This document shows positions 34,103 through 43,051 of a DNA stretch of 64,000 nt, in pieces. How positions within the stretch are numbered: position 1 is the first letter of the stretch; the number at the start of each line of letters is the position of its first letter. A program made the translations under genes and the position numbers. Source of the DNA: Microscilla marina ATCC 23134 (lineage in GTDB: Bacteria > Bacteroidota > Bacteroidia > Cytophagales > Microscillaceae). The notes below the pieces were generated by a model. It did not search any database. It was not told where the DNA came from and worked only from the letters and a program-made list of their open reading frames with translations. The stretch spans positions 124,001 to 188,000 of the forward strand of contig NZ_AAWS01000009.1 of assembly GCF_000169175.1 (NCBI RefSeq), in the 5' to 3' direction.

Positions 34103-36097
34103 ATGGATCACTCAAATCACAATAACTCATCTCATAACCATCAGGAGCATCATCGAATGATGATCCGTGATTTTAGAAAACGGTTTTGGATAGCTACGGG
34201 GCTATCCATACCTGTTTTGTTACTTTCACCAATGATTCAATCCTTTTTAGGGTTGGATTGGTCATTTTCGGCGCAACCCTACTTTCTTTTCGTTTTTGCG
34301 TCATTTATTTTTGGCTATGGAGGCTACCCTTTTTTGATGGGCTTAGTAAAAGAAATCAGGGACAAAGCCCTTGGTATGATGACACTTATTTCTATTGCTA
34401 TTACGGTAGCTTACACATATAGCAGTGCAGTAGTGTTTGGACTTCCTGGCAAAATGTTTTTTTGGGAGTTGGCTACACTCATTGACCTCATGTTGGTTGG
34501 ACATTGGATTGAGATGCGATCAGTGGTGGGTGCATCCAAAGCACTGGAAAAACTGGCTCGCTTGATGCCATCCGAAGCTCATTTGATCGAAAACGGCCAG
34601 ATCAAGGATGTATCCATCGATCAACTCAAGAAAGGGGATGTAATTCTGGTCAAATCCTTCGACAAAGTCCCGGCAGATGGGGAAATCGTAGAAGGAGAAA
34701 GTTATATCAATGAATCGATGCTTACCGGAGAATCAAAGCCCATAAAAAAAAACGTTGGTGATCAGGTAATCGGAGGATCAGTCAATGGTAATAGTTCCCT
34801 GAAAATAATCATAGAAAAAACAGGGAAAGAAGGTTACCTGCAACAAGTAATTGGTCTGGTAGAAGAAGCTCAAAATAAACAATCTAAAACCCAACATTTG
34901 GCTGATAAAGCCGCCAAATGGTTAGCTTATATTGCCTTGACTTCAGGAGTTATTACTCTAACAGTGTGGTGGGCTTTGGGCTATGATTTTGTGTATGCAT
35001 TAGAACGAATGGTAACAGTTATGGTGATTTCCTGCCCCCATGCTTTGGGTTTGGCCATTCCTTTGGTGGTGGCTATTTCTACAGCTCTATCTGCCCAAAA
35101 CGGAATATTGATTCGCAACCGTACTGCTTTTGAAAACGCTCGTAATATATCTGCTGTTGTGTTTGATAAAACGGGTACTTTGACTTTGGGGGACTTTAGT
35201 GTAACCAGAATAGTAAACATTGATCAAAAGTACTCAGAAAAAGAGATTATTTTGTTAGCTGGTGCTCTGGAACAAAATTCTGAGCACCCCATTGCTCAGG
35301 GTATCCTCAAAAAAGCAGAAGAATGGAAACTGAGCCTTCCAACTACATCAAATTTTGGGGCGATCACAGGCAAAGGAGTAACAGCTACTGTTGATGGTAA
35401 AAATATTAAAGTCGTAAGCCCTGGTTACTTGAAGGAACAAAATATCTCCATACCTAACAATGCGTATCAAAATGAGGTAGAAACTGTGGTGTTTATATTG
35501 TTGGAGAATGCTCTTATTGGCAGTATAGCACTCGCAGATAAGATTAGACCTGAGTCAAAACAGGCAATTGATACTCTCAAAAAAAATGGAATAAAGGTAA
35601 TGATGGCCACCGGAGATAATGAGCGAACTGCCAAGGCTGTCAGTGAGGAACTAGGGCTGGATAAATACTTTGCGCAGGTTTTGCCTCACGAAAAAGTAGA
35701 AGTAGTCAAACAGCTACAAAAACAAGGAGAGTTTGTAGCCATGACAGGTGATGGGGTAAATGATGCTCCCGCTTTGGCTGAAGCAGGTGTTGGCATTGCA
35801 ATTGGGTCAGGAACCGACGTTGCGGTTGAAACAGCTGATATTATTCTTGTAAACAGCAATCCACAAGATATTGCCCAACTTATACTATTTGGTAAAGCTA
35901 CTTATCGTAAAATGACTCAAAATCTTATTTGGGCAACTGCTTATAATGCGTTGGCTCTACCTCTGGCTGCTGGAGTCTTATATCCTATTGGTTTTACTTT
36001 GAGTCCAGCACTAGGAGCAGTACTTATGAGCTTAAGTACAATTGTAGTAGCAATCAATGCTCAACTATTAAAAAAACAAGTTAAAGCTAAATTATAA
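34103..36097 (+). CDS. copB: P1B-type ATPase, CPH class (CopB-like)
   Basis: A 664-aa protein with a His-rich N-terminus (about 1-18, [12 protein letters not shown]), no CxxC HMA domain and eight predicted membrane helices. TGES is at 209-212, the CPH motif at 311-313 ([13 protein letters not shown]), and the phosphorylation Asp at 355 ([12 protein letters not shown]). [20 protein letters not shown] follows. The CPH class is thought to export Cu(II) or Ag(I). It pairs with the CPC-type ATPase downstream. Confidence 0.93.
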   Translation: MDHSNHNNSSHNHQEHHRMMIRDFRKRFWIATGLSIPVLLLSPMIQSFLGLDWSFSAQPYFLFVFASFIFGYGGYPFLMGLVKEIRDKALGMMTLISIAITVAYTYSSAVVFGLPGKMFFWELATLIDLMLVGHWIEMRSVVGASKALEKLARLMPSEAHLIENGQIKDVSIDQLKKGDVILVKSFDKVPADGEIVEGESYINESMLTGESKPIKKNVGDQVIGGSVNGNSSLKIIIEKTGKEGYLQQVIGLVEEAQNKQSKTQHLADKAAKWLAYIALTSGVITLTVWWALGYDFVYALERMVTVMVISCPHALGLAIPLVVAISTALSAQNGILIRNRTAFENARNISAVVFDKTGTLTLGDFSVTRIVNIDQKYSEKEIILLAGALEQNSEHPIAQGILKKAEEWKLSLPTTSNFGAITGKGVTATVDGKNIKVVSPGYLKEQNISIPNNAYQNEVETVVFILLENALIGSIALADKIRPESKQAIDTLKKNGIKVMMATGDNERTAKAVSEELGLDKYFAQVLPHEKVEVVKQLQKQGEFVAMTGDGVNDAPALAEAGVGIAIGSGTDVAVETADIILVNSNPQDIAQLILFGKATYRKMTQNLIWATAYNALALPLAAGVLYPIGFTLSPALGAVLMSLSTIVVAINAQLLKKQVKAKL

Positions 36098-36335
36098 TTA
36101 TTTAAAACATTGTTTAAAGTTCTTCCAAGTAGTTTTTACCAGCGCTGCAACGTTACCATCAGGAATGTTTTGAGTATCTCCTCTCATTTAACTTAACCCA
36201 AAAAGCAGGAGATACTTCCCCGAAGTAATTTGAATCAAATACAGTCATAATTTCATAAAACTCTCCGCAAATGATGTAATACAACAATGATGAAAACTGG
36301 CGAAATTTGTAGTATCAATTAAGACAAAGACAACA

Positions 36336-38588
36336 ATGAACACTACAAGTTTACTTAAGATAAATACACCTGAACCTGATTTGGTAAAACAGTCTTTTCC
36401 TGTAACTGGCATGAGTTGTGCTGCCTGTGCTGCCAGTGTAGAGGCGATACTTGGCAATACAGAAGGAGTAAAGCAAGCAAGTGTAAATTTTGCCTCTAAC
36501 TCAGTATTAGTAGAATACCAAAACACTTTGGCTCCAGCTGAAATGAGCAAGGCATTGCAAGGGGGTGGCTATGATATTATTACGGATACAGCCGACTCTT
36601 TGGGGGTGCAGCAACAAGTCCAAAACAAACAATATAGGCTCTTAAAACAACAAACTACCTGGGCAGCCATCTTCACTTTGCCAGTTTTTGTCATAGGCAT
36701 GTTTTTTATGGATTGGCAACCTGGCAGGTGGATTTCAGCTGTATTAACTATCCCTGTATTATTTTACTTTGGTAAGCGGTTCTTTATAAACGCCTGGAAA
36801 CAAGCCCAACACAAAAAGGCAAATATGGATACGCTGGTTGCGTTGAGCACTGGTATTGCTTTTTTGTTTAGCCTGTTTAATACACTGTTTCCAGAAGTTT
36901 TACAAAGCAAAGGTTTTGCCCCTCATGTATATTATGAAGCAGCTACCGTCATCATTACTTTTATTTCGTTTGGGAAACTACTCGAAGAAAGAGCCAAAGC
37001 CAGTACCTCGTCAGCCATAAAAAAACTGATTGGGTTGCAACCCAAAACGCTTTGGGTGGTGATAGATGGAGAAGAGCAAGAAATTGACATTCAAGCGGTA
37101 GCACTTGGCATGCACATTGTGGTGCGTCCAGGCGAGAAAATACCCGTAGATGGACGGGTAATCAAGGGCAGTTCTTTTGTAGACGAAAGTATGATTACAG
37201 GCGAGCCAATGCCTGTAGAAAAAAAGGCAGAAGACAAACTCTTTGCGGGCACCATCAACCAAAAAGGAAGCCTTCGTTTTGAGGCTGAAAGGGTAGGGCA
37301 AGAAACGTTGTTGGCTCAAATTATTAAAATGGTACAAGAAGCACAAGGAAGCAAAGCACCCGTGCAAAAACTGGTAGACAAGGTGGCAGGTATATTTGTG
37401 CCTGTGGTGATGCTTATCTCTATATTAACCTTTGTGGCTTGGTTTACCTTTGGTGGCGAACAAGCCCTTACTCAAGCATTGCTCAATGCCATTGCGGTAT
37501 TAGTGATTGCCTGTCCTTGTGCTTTGGGGCTGGCCACACCCACTGCCATTATGGTAGGCATAGGCAAAGGGGCAGAGCACAACATTTTGATTAAAGATGC
37601 TGAAAGCTTGGAACTGGCACACCAAGTAAATGCGGTAGTACTTGACAAAACAGGCACCATTACCGAGGGCACGCCATCGGTGAAAGATATGGTGTGGTTA
37701 GAGTCTGAGCAGATGTCACATTGGCAGGGTATACTCATTGCAATAGAGCAGCAATCTGAACACCCCTTGGCAGAGGCAATTGTACAAACCCTCAGAGAAC
37801 AAGGAACAAACCCTCAAGCCATTGAGCAATTCTATAGTATTACTGGTAAGGGAGCAGTAGCTACTGATACTACTGGCAACACCTATTATGTTGGCAACCA
37901 TCGCTTGTTGGAAGAATATAAGATTGAGATTTCGGCGGCACTTACTCAACAAGTGCGACAATGGCAAAGCCAAGCCTACACTGTAGTATTTTTTGCCAAC
38001 AGTACTCAAGTTTTAGCAGTCTTTGCCATTACTGATCAAATTAAGGAAACCTCTTATCAGGTAATACAACAACTGCAAACCCAAGGAGTAGAAGTGTATA
38101 TGCTCACGGGTGATAATCACCAAACCGCCAAAGCAGTTGCCCAACAAGTAGGTATTCGATATTTTGAGGCAGAAATGTTGCCTCAAGACAAGCAGGCCTT
38201 TGTGCAAGGTCTACAAGCCCAAGGCAAAGTAGTGGCAATGGTTGGCGATGGTATCAATGATTCACAAGCGTTGACGCAGGCAAATGTAAGCATTGCCATG
38301 GGTAAAGGATCAGATATAGCTATGGATGTTGCCCAAATCACCTTAATCACCTCCGATTTGGCTTTAGTGCCCAAGGCTTTCAAGCTTTCTACCAAAACCG
38401 TGAAGGGGGTAAGGCAAAATTTGTTTTGGGCATTTATCTACAATATAGTGGGTATTCCCTTAGCAGCTGGAGTATTTTATTCTTTCAATGGTTTTTTAGT
38501 AAACCCTATGTTAGCAGGAGCAGCCATGGCTTTTAGTTCAGTATCGGTGGTTGCCAACAGCTTGCGTTTAAAAATGATTCGTCTTTAA
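36336..38588 (+). CDS. copA: Cu(I)-translocating P1B-type ATPase, CPC class (CopA-like)
   Basis: A 750-aa protein. One N-terminal HMA domain (GMSCAAC at 25-31), membrane helices, TGEP-type actuator loop ([15 protein letters not shown]), CPC at 393-395 ([17 protein letters not shown]), Asp437 in [10 protein letters not shown], and [20 protein letters not shown]. It exports Cu(I) from the cytoplasm. Codon and base use are like the rest of the island. 238 bp separate it from copB, enough for its own promoter. Confidence 0.95.
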   Translation: MNTTSLLKINTPEPDLVKQSFPVTGMSCAACAASVEAILGNTEGVKQASVNFASNSVLVEYQNTLAPAEMSKALQGGGYDIITDTADSLGVQQQVQNKQYRLLKQQTTWAAIFTLPVFVIGMFFMDWQPGRWISAVLTIPVLFYFGKRFFINAWKQAQHKKANMDTLVALSTGIAFLFSLFNTLFPEVLQSKGFAPHVYYEAATVIITFISFGKLLEERAKASTSSAIKKLIGLQPKTLWVVIDGEEQEIDIQAVALGMHIVVRPGEKIPVDGRVIKGSSFVDESMITGEPMPVEKKAEDKLFAGTINQKGSLRFEAERVGQETLLAQIIKMVQEAQGSKAPVQKLVDKVAGIFVPVVMLISILTFVAWFTFGGEQALTQALLNAIAVLVIACPCALGLATPTAIMVGIGKGAEHNILIKDAESLELAHQVNAVVLDKTGTITEGTPSVKDMVWLESEQMSHWQGILIAIEQQSEHPLAEAIVQTLREQGTNPQAIEQFYSITGKGAVATDTTGNTYYVGNHRLLEEYKIEISAALTQQVRQWQSQAYTVVFFANSTQVLAVFAITDQIKETSYQVIQQLQTQGVEVYMLTGDNHQTAKAVAQQVGIRYFEAEMLPQDKQAFVQGLQAQGKVVAMVGDGINDSQALTQANVSIAMGKGSDIAMDVAQITLITSDLALVPKAFKLSTKTVKGVRQNLFWAFIYNIVGIPLAAGVFYSFNGFLVNPMLAGAAMAFSSVSVVANSLRLKMIRL

Positions 38589-38650
38589 AAAAGACTGTTT
38601 CATTCAAATTAGATTATTGAAGTTTGTGTAACCAAAAACCAAAATTACCC

Positions 38651-38863
38651 ATGAATACACTTAAGTTTAAGACCAATATACAATGTAATGGATGTTTGAC
38701 GAAAGTTACTCCTCATCTTAATCAACTAGAAGCAATTAAGGATTGGGAGGTTGATTTGAAAAGTCTCAACAGAGTACTTACTGTACGTACAGCCACAAAT
38801 GAAGCGCAAGAGCAGGTTATTGATAAATTAAAAGCAATAGGTTTTTTTGCCAGAGAAATATGA
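38651..38863 (+). CDS. Small HMA-domain copper chaperone
   Basis: A 70-aa protein from the ATG at 38651 (an upstream TTG at 38624 is less likely). TLKFKTNIQCNGCLTKVTPHL has the CxxC of a CopZ-like fold; the second half has KDWEVDLKSLNRVLTVRTA and the end IDKLKAIGFFAREI. It would carry Cu(I) to the CopA ATPase. It closes the island, 62 bp after copA. Confidence 0.85.
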   Translation: MNTLKFKTNIQCNGCLTKVTPHLNQLEAIKDWEVDLKSLNRVLTVRTATNEAQEQVIDKLKAIGFFAREI

Positions 38864-39346
38864 CTTTAAGTGTCTTTCATTGTATTTAAACTCTATGCTT
38901 GTTATTGCTCAGATTTATCTAAGCTCGGCTTTGGTCTTTTGTAATATTAGCTAAATTGCTTTATATGCCCTAAATAAGCATTGTTACACTATCACCTTTT
39001 TTGGACGACCGTGCAAAATTAGATTTAATACAAAAGTGTTTGTAAACAAAACCTTAAATATTAGCCCAATGTTTGCCTGAAATATTCCTAAAAATGAGTT
39101 TTTTCTATAAAAAAATGCTTAGTAAAACTCATTTTTAGAATAAGTGGTTTTAAAATGACCAAAGTCGAGCGAAGAGCTTTTTTAAAATTAGCCGTTGTCA
39201 GTTATTCGAATTTTTACGTGTTTGGATTTGGCTATTTTTAACGATGCATGGTAAAGAAAATTTAAACTAAAAATGGTCAGTTATTACGAACTTGTCACTT
39301 AGTTATGACAGGCTCTACTTTTGTATAATCCTCAATGTAACAAGAA
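38864..39346. other. Intergenic region at the joint of the copper island and phage genes
   Basis: 483 bp with no gene seen. An exact 15-bp inverted repeat lies at 39088-39102 (CTAAAAATGAGTTTT) and 39124-39138 (AAAACTCATTTTTAG), loop of 21 nt. It could end transcription from both sides. This is the edge between a plus-strand island and a minus-strand phage operon. I could not match it to the other edge near 21.4-24.2 kb. Confidence 0.6.
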
Positions 39347-40522
39347 TTATCTTTCCACCCCCTCAATCCCCCGAAAAATCTCCACCACCAATGGTACCAC
39401 TACCGCGTTTCCGTAGCCTTTGATCGACTCGTTTCGGAGGCGAGGAATGGTAATTCCGTCCACAGGGGCGGGAAACCCATCATCTCCGCCACAAACCGGG
39501 GATTGAGTTTGCCAATCGGGGCGGAACCTGTAGTCTTGCCTTGGGGCGGGGTAGGTGTATCTCCATTTTGGGTTGAGTGATTCATCGCAAATTTGTGGGC
39601 AATGCCTGGCAGCGATTCGTAGTTTGTTTTCACCTTTTCGCCCCTTAGTTTTTTGTACTTCCTTCCGTGCATGCCCTTCCAGTCTCTCACTGTGGGGGCG
39701 GGTAGTAGCTTCATAGTCGCCATTCTGCCCAGGTTCAGGCTGTAGCTGTTCTTGCCATCTTTGCTCTGCCGTCTCCCGTTGGGGGTAAGGGTACAGAGGC
39801 TGCTTGGTTCCTGGGTAGTGGGGGTAGGCAGAAGCGAATGAAACATGGCATAGTCGAGTATACTGTTGGGGCGTAGCTTGCCTGCCATTCGGCTCGTCAT
39901 GGTTTTGGCTCCCATTTCCTTGAGGCGGGCGACCCGTTCGGGATGATCGCGCTGCACTACGGTGGGTGTAGGCCAAAAACCAGACCCGGTCTCTTCGGTG
40001 GGGCGCTTCGACGGCACAAGCCGGAATAACGACCGGCTGGACGCTGTAGCCGAGGGCTTCGAAGTCTTCACATATTCGGTGGATAACGGCTTCGGCTTCC
40101 ATTGTTCGGTGTATTGTTTCGCCCTCAGCATTGGTCCCGCCTTCCAGGTGAGCCACACTCGGCTGGAGTACCATCGTGGCGATTCCAGCAACGTTTTCAC
40201 CCAGCACCCAAGTGGGTCTGATCTCTCGTATAGCGCGAAGCATTTCCGGCCAGAGATAACGCTTGTCGTTAATTCCTTTGCGTTTTCCGGCCTGGCTGAA
40301 TGGCTGGCAGGGAAATCCTCCGGTAAGGAGGTCGATTTGCCCGTAGTGGGGGGTAAAGTCGGTTTGTCTGATGTCTTCATAGTGGGTGGTGTCTGGCCAG
40401 TAGTGGCGGAGAATGGTTTGGCAAAAAGGGTTGTTTTCGACGGTGAAAACATTAACCCAGCCCATTCTTTCGGCGGCTAAATCGAAGCCGCCCATACCAC
40501 TAAAGAGGCTGGCGTGTCTCAT
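39347..40522 (-). CDS. DNA (cytosine-5) methyltransferase
   Basis: A 391-aa protein, near-complete C5-MTase: motif I (SLFSGMGGFDLAAERMG), motif IV with the catalytic Cys72 (GGFPCQPFSQAGK), motif VI (WVLGENVAG), motif VIII (PHRRDRVWFLAYTHR), a variable target-recognition region at about 190-340, and motifs IX/X (IPRLRNESIKGYGNAVVVPL). No cognate restriction gene is next to it, so it is an orphan phage methylase, probably protecting the genome from host restriction. It lies within the tail operon, after the DUF6046-like gene. Confidence 0.93.
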   Translation of the reverse strand: MRHASLFSGMGGFDLAAERMGWVNVFTVENNPFCQTILRHYWPDTTHYEDIRQTDFTPHYGQIDLLTGGFPCQPFSQAGKRKGINDKRYLWPEMLRAIREIRPTWVLGENVAGIATMVLQPSVAHLEGGTNAEGETIHRTMEAEAVIHRICEDFEALGYSVQPVVIPACAVEAPHRRDRVWFLAYTHRSAARSSRTGRPPQGNGSQNHDEPNGRQATPQQYTRLCHVSFASAYPHYPGTKQPLYPYPQRETAEQRWQEQLQPEPGQNGDYEATTRPHSERLEGHARKEVQKTKGRKGENKLRIAARHCPQICDESLNPKWRYTYPAPRQDYRFRPDWQTQSPVCGGDDGFPAPVDGITIPRLRNESIKGYGNAVVVPLVVEIFRGIEGVER

Positions 40523-40613
40523 AAATAAAAATGGTGTTTATACTATTGGTTTTCAGTATATTACTAGTAGTTTATACGTACACCACAGCTATCAACTGAA
40601 CGCTGTGGACTAT

Positions 40614-41210
40614 TTACCTTGAATTTTCGGGAAGCGGGCTGGTATCAGTAAATGCGTCCGCTTTGTCTTGATTGAGCCTCAACTCCACTGCCTCGTCTGA
40701 AATACATTCCAGCGTATAGGGCTTAAACTCAATGCCTCCTTCGGGGTCGCCAAAACGCGCCGACAAGATGGCAAGCTCCCGAATGCCAAAGGCACCAAGT
40801 AGTTCATTATTTACCTTGAGACTGCTGCGTTTTTTGATGAGTTTCATCAACCTGCGTAGCTCATCCAGCGGAGCGCTGCCTGCTTGTTCGCTGACCAAAA
40901 AGCCCCGAATGGTGAGCTTAAAATTGTCCAGCCCCATATCTTCCAGTACATTGGTTTCGGCGTTCACCATTTGGTTGATCACAATAGATTTAGAGGTACT
41001 CACCTCAATGAGCGGTTCCAGGGGAAAAGCATAATCATCCAGCTTCAGGGGCATCATAATAGGCGTGCTCAACAAGCTTTGTTTTTTGCCCTTACCCAAA
41101 AGCGCCGAAGGGGTATAGCTTTCTACCAGATTGCCTGGCTTGGTCAGCCCTGGATATACAATGAACCTTCCGAAGGCTCTTTGGTACAATTGGTTTAAGT
41201 CGTAGGTCAT
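40614..41210 (-). CDS. DUF6046-like phage tail protein
   Basis: A 198-aa protein: YQRAFGRFIVYPGLTKPGN, a strand-rich middle (LEPLIEVSTSKSIVINQMVN, DNFKLTIRGFLVSEQAGSAP), then FGIRELAILSARFGDPEGGI and a closing LECISDEAVELRLNQ. This pattern is common in Bacteroidetes contractile-tail phages, next to tail chaperone and hub genes. The exact role is unknown; a tube terminator or a hub-linked role is possible. ATG at 41210. Confidence 0.55.
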   Translation of the reverse strand: MTYDLNQLYQRAFGRFIVYPGLTKPGNLVESYTPSALLGKGKKQSLLSTPIMMPLKLDDYAFPLEPLIEVSTSKSIVINQMVNAETNVLEDMGLDNFKLTIRGFLVSEQAGSAPLDELRRLMKLIKKRSSLKVNNELLGAFGIRELAILSARFGDPEGGIEFKPYTLECISDEAVELRLNQDKADAFTDTSPLPENSR

Positions 41211-41226
41211 TTAGTCGGGAGTTAGG

Positions 41227-41531
41227 AGTTGGTAGTCGGGAGTTTTTTATTATACAATTATTAAATTTGCGATAATGAGAGTAAGTATTTCATACTCATT
41301 AATTTTTGTTACTTAAGGTCTCAGAATATAGCAGTGAGCTATCGACCAATGCTGTTTAACTGTGTTGAGCTCACTACGTTCGGTTCCTTAAGGATTGAGC
41401 ATTTGAACAAACAGACACGTGAGCTATCTGCGACGGGCTAAAGCTAATGAGAGCTTTGCTCCACTCCGCCGCACGGAGAAGCTCATGGCTAAGGACTTGA
41501 GGCTGTAACTGAAAACTCTCGTCTACTGACT
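41227..41531. repeat. MITE-like element 1 with terminal inverted repeats
   Basis: AGTTGGTAGTCGGGAGTTTT at 41227-41246 and AAAACTCTCGTCTACTGACT at 41512-41531 are inverted partners (16 of 20 positions). The 305-bp interior has no gene. Its right end resembles element 2 at 44289-44479 (GCTCATGGCTAAGGACTTG versus GCTAATGGCTAAAAGCTTA). The stop codon of the frameshifted tail chaperone (41523-41525) lies within the right arm, so insertion probably reset that protein's end. Confidence 0.65.
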
Positions 41532-42361
41532 ATAGACTCCCGACTGACTCACATTCACCGCCGTTTGTTTGCGTTCTTCGTCTCTGATGTATTCCAGCAG
41601 GGCAATTTGCCGGGCAAACTCATCGTCTGAAAGCGAATCTATCTCGGTGCTGCTCAGGGAAAAGTAGTACCGCAAAAAGCCTTCGTGGATGGCTTCCCAT
41701 TGTTCCATGTCCACTTTTTCGCCTTTGATGCGGTACTCGGCTACTTTTTTACCAGCTCTACTATTTTCCGGGTTTTGAGTTCCTGAATTGCAGCAAGTAC
41801 GCCCATATAGGCAAAGTCGTCCTGGCGGAGCTCGTTCAGGTCGCCTTCCTGCCAAATCATTTCCAGCAAGTGCATTTCAGTGCCGAAAGGTTTGTTGGCG
41901 GTGTTGCGTTTTTCGGCTTGTTTGCGTTGTTTGCGGCTAGGTTTTGCCACCTTACCCACAAAACCTTTGACCTTAAGCTCGTAGAGGTTTTCGTCTGCCA
42001 AAAAACGGGTTTCTGCATCGGGTATTTCTACCCAGGGCTCAAACTCATTCAAGGCAGCCTCATACAAATCTTCGTTCATGAGCCAGGCTTCATTGCCCGC
42101 CAGCCAACAGCTTTTAAAGAGCAAATCTTCAAAATCAATGGTGGTTTTGCCTTTTTTAAACTGGGCAATGGCCACCCGCATAATGGGTAAGTCGGGGCGG
42201 CGCAGCCAAAGCCTGTGTCCTTCGCCATCATCGGCAGCCAATACCTCCCCAAAAGTTGCCTTCCACTGAGTTTCTTCTTCTACAGTGGGTGGGGTGGTTC
42301 GGTACTTTTGCTCTCCGTGAGTGAAAAATTCGGGGGTGTTGTTTTCTTGTATTTGTGTCAT
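41523..42361 (-). CDS. Tail chaperone frameshift fusion (gpGT-like)
   Basis: A -1 slip at the heptamer A AAA AAG (41744-41750) joins the upstream protein to a second frame. The sequence runs through ELVKKVAEYRIKGEKVDMEQ to the TAG at 41523-41525, a fusion of about 279 aa in place of the 206-aa unshifted product. This gene pair upstream of the tape-measure gene, with a slippery site in the overlap, is the classic G/GT arrangement of tailed phages. The extension EAIHEGFLRYYFSLSSTEID is acidic and helical. Free translation from the ATG at 41708 (MEQWEAIHEG) is the alternative. Confidence 0.7.
41741..42361 (-). CDS. Tail assembly chaperone (gpG-like)
   Basis: A 206-aa protein: TPPTVEEETQWKATFGEVLA, LWLRRPDLPIMRVAIAQFK, KTTIDFEDLLFKSCWLAGN, MNEDLYEAALNEFEPWVEIP. 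A basic linker (PSRKQRKQAEKRN) precedes the C-terminal part. Chaperone size, position downstream of the tube gene and the overlapping second frame support the call. It would bind the tape-measure protein before tube polymerisation. Stop at 41741-41743. Confidence 0.7.
   Translation of the reverse strand: MTQIQENNTPEFFTHGEQKYRTTPPTVEEETQWKATFGEVLAADDGEGHRLWLRRPDLPIMRVAIAQFKKGKTTIDFEDLLFKSCWLAGNEAWLMNEDLYEAALNEFEPWVEIPDAETRFLADENLYELKVKGFVGKVAKPSRKQRKQAEKRNTANKPFGTEMHLLEMIWQEGDLNELRQDDFAYMGVLAAIQELKTRKIVELVKK
41744..41750 (-). promoter_or_regulatory. Slippery heptamer for -1 frameshift
   Basis: On the minus strand GTA AAA AAG TAG ends the zero frame, so A AAA AAG (X XXY YYZ) lies directly before the stop. 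The -1 frame remains open for another 73 codons. The form is the most efficient slippery site known in bacteria. Confidence 0.75.
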
Positions 42362-42402
42362 GTTTTAAAAAAAGATTGTTAAAAAAAATGCTGGGGTTAT
42401 TA

Positions 42403-42511
42403 CAATTGTTTCGCCTTTCGGCTGATTGTTCAATTGTTAAAATTGTTCGCGAAGTGACTCAGAATGGCTTCGCCCAACCATAAAACAATTTAACAATCAG
42501 CGCAGCGCAAT
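42403..42511. repeat. Intergenic repeat family, copy B, with a long palindrome
   Basis: CTGATTGTTCAATTGTT (42422-42438) and AACAATTTAACAATCAG (42484-42500) are inverted partners (16 of 17). Between them is GGCTTCGCCCAACCATAAAA, shared with the copies at 18440, 42962 and 44961. The segment lies between the tube gene and the tail chaperone gene. No protein is encoded. Confidence 0.7.
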
Positions 42512-42523
42512 AATATAACCCTG

Positions 42524-42952
42524 TTACTGCCTGCTAATTTTCCCAATACTAATGGGCAGTTCTACCTCCATAAAGTCATCGCCTTGTTCCATTGTAAGTT
42601 CATACTCAGTTACTTCTACATTATTCAGGATGTGGGTGACTACCAGCCCATTCTCGGCATATACCAAGGTAATATCAAAAGGATCGAGGTCGGTCAGGTC
42701 AGCTCCACCGTTCTGGATGGCCGCCTTTTCTAAGGCAATCACTTCCCGAAACAACAACTTGATACTGCCTTCATATTCTTTCTTGCCCTTGGCACGGGCA
42801 ATGGGGTCTTTGCCACGCCCGTGGATGTTGGCTTTGCTTTTTGATACCTTGTATTTGAAGCCGCGAAAGCCGTCTACAATTCGTCCAAACAGGGTGATCG
42901 TTACATCTTCCCAACCTATCTCAAAGGGAAGTTGTGAGGAGTTATTCGCCAT
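42524..42952 (-). CDS. Putative tail tube protein
   Basis: A 142-aa protein: EIGWEDVTITLFGRIVDGFR, GFKYKVSKSKANIHGRGKDP, KEYEGSIKLLFREVIALEKA, and a C-terminal strand series (LDPFDITLVYAENGLVVTHI, ELTMEQGDDFMEVELPISIG). Such a strand-rich protein of this size directly after the sheath gene is the usual tube (gp19/FII-like). Similarity is by pattern and order. Confidence 0.65.
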   Translation of the reverse strand: MANNSSQLPFEIGWEDVTITLFGRIVDGFRGFKYKVSKSKANIHGRGKDPIARAKGKKEYEGSIKLLFREVIALEKAAIQNGGADLTDLDPFDITLVYAENGLVVTHILNNVEVTEYELTMEQGDDFMEVELPISIGKISRQ

Positions 42953-42961
42953 TTTTTAAAT

Positions 42962-43048
42962 GTTTAAATTGTTCGTTTTTGGAAGGTTGGCATTACACGG
43001 CTTTGCCCAACCATTGAACCATAGAGCGTAGCGAAACCATCCAACCAT
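42962..43048. repeat. Intergenic repeat family, copy C
   Basis: Carries GGCTTTGCCCAACCATTGAA and GAGCGTAGCGAAACCATCCA, variants of the sequence at 42403-42511 and 44961-45075. It lies between the tube and sheath genes. Confidence 0.6.
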
Positions 43049-43051
43049 ATT

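Noticed and set aside
39400-40452. A 350-aa open frame overlapping the methylase on the same strand
   Set aside because: It lies wholly inside the C5 methylase gene in another frame and shows no domain pattern; the methylase frame has all conserved motifs.
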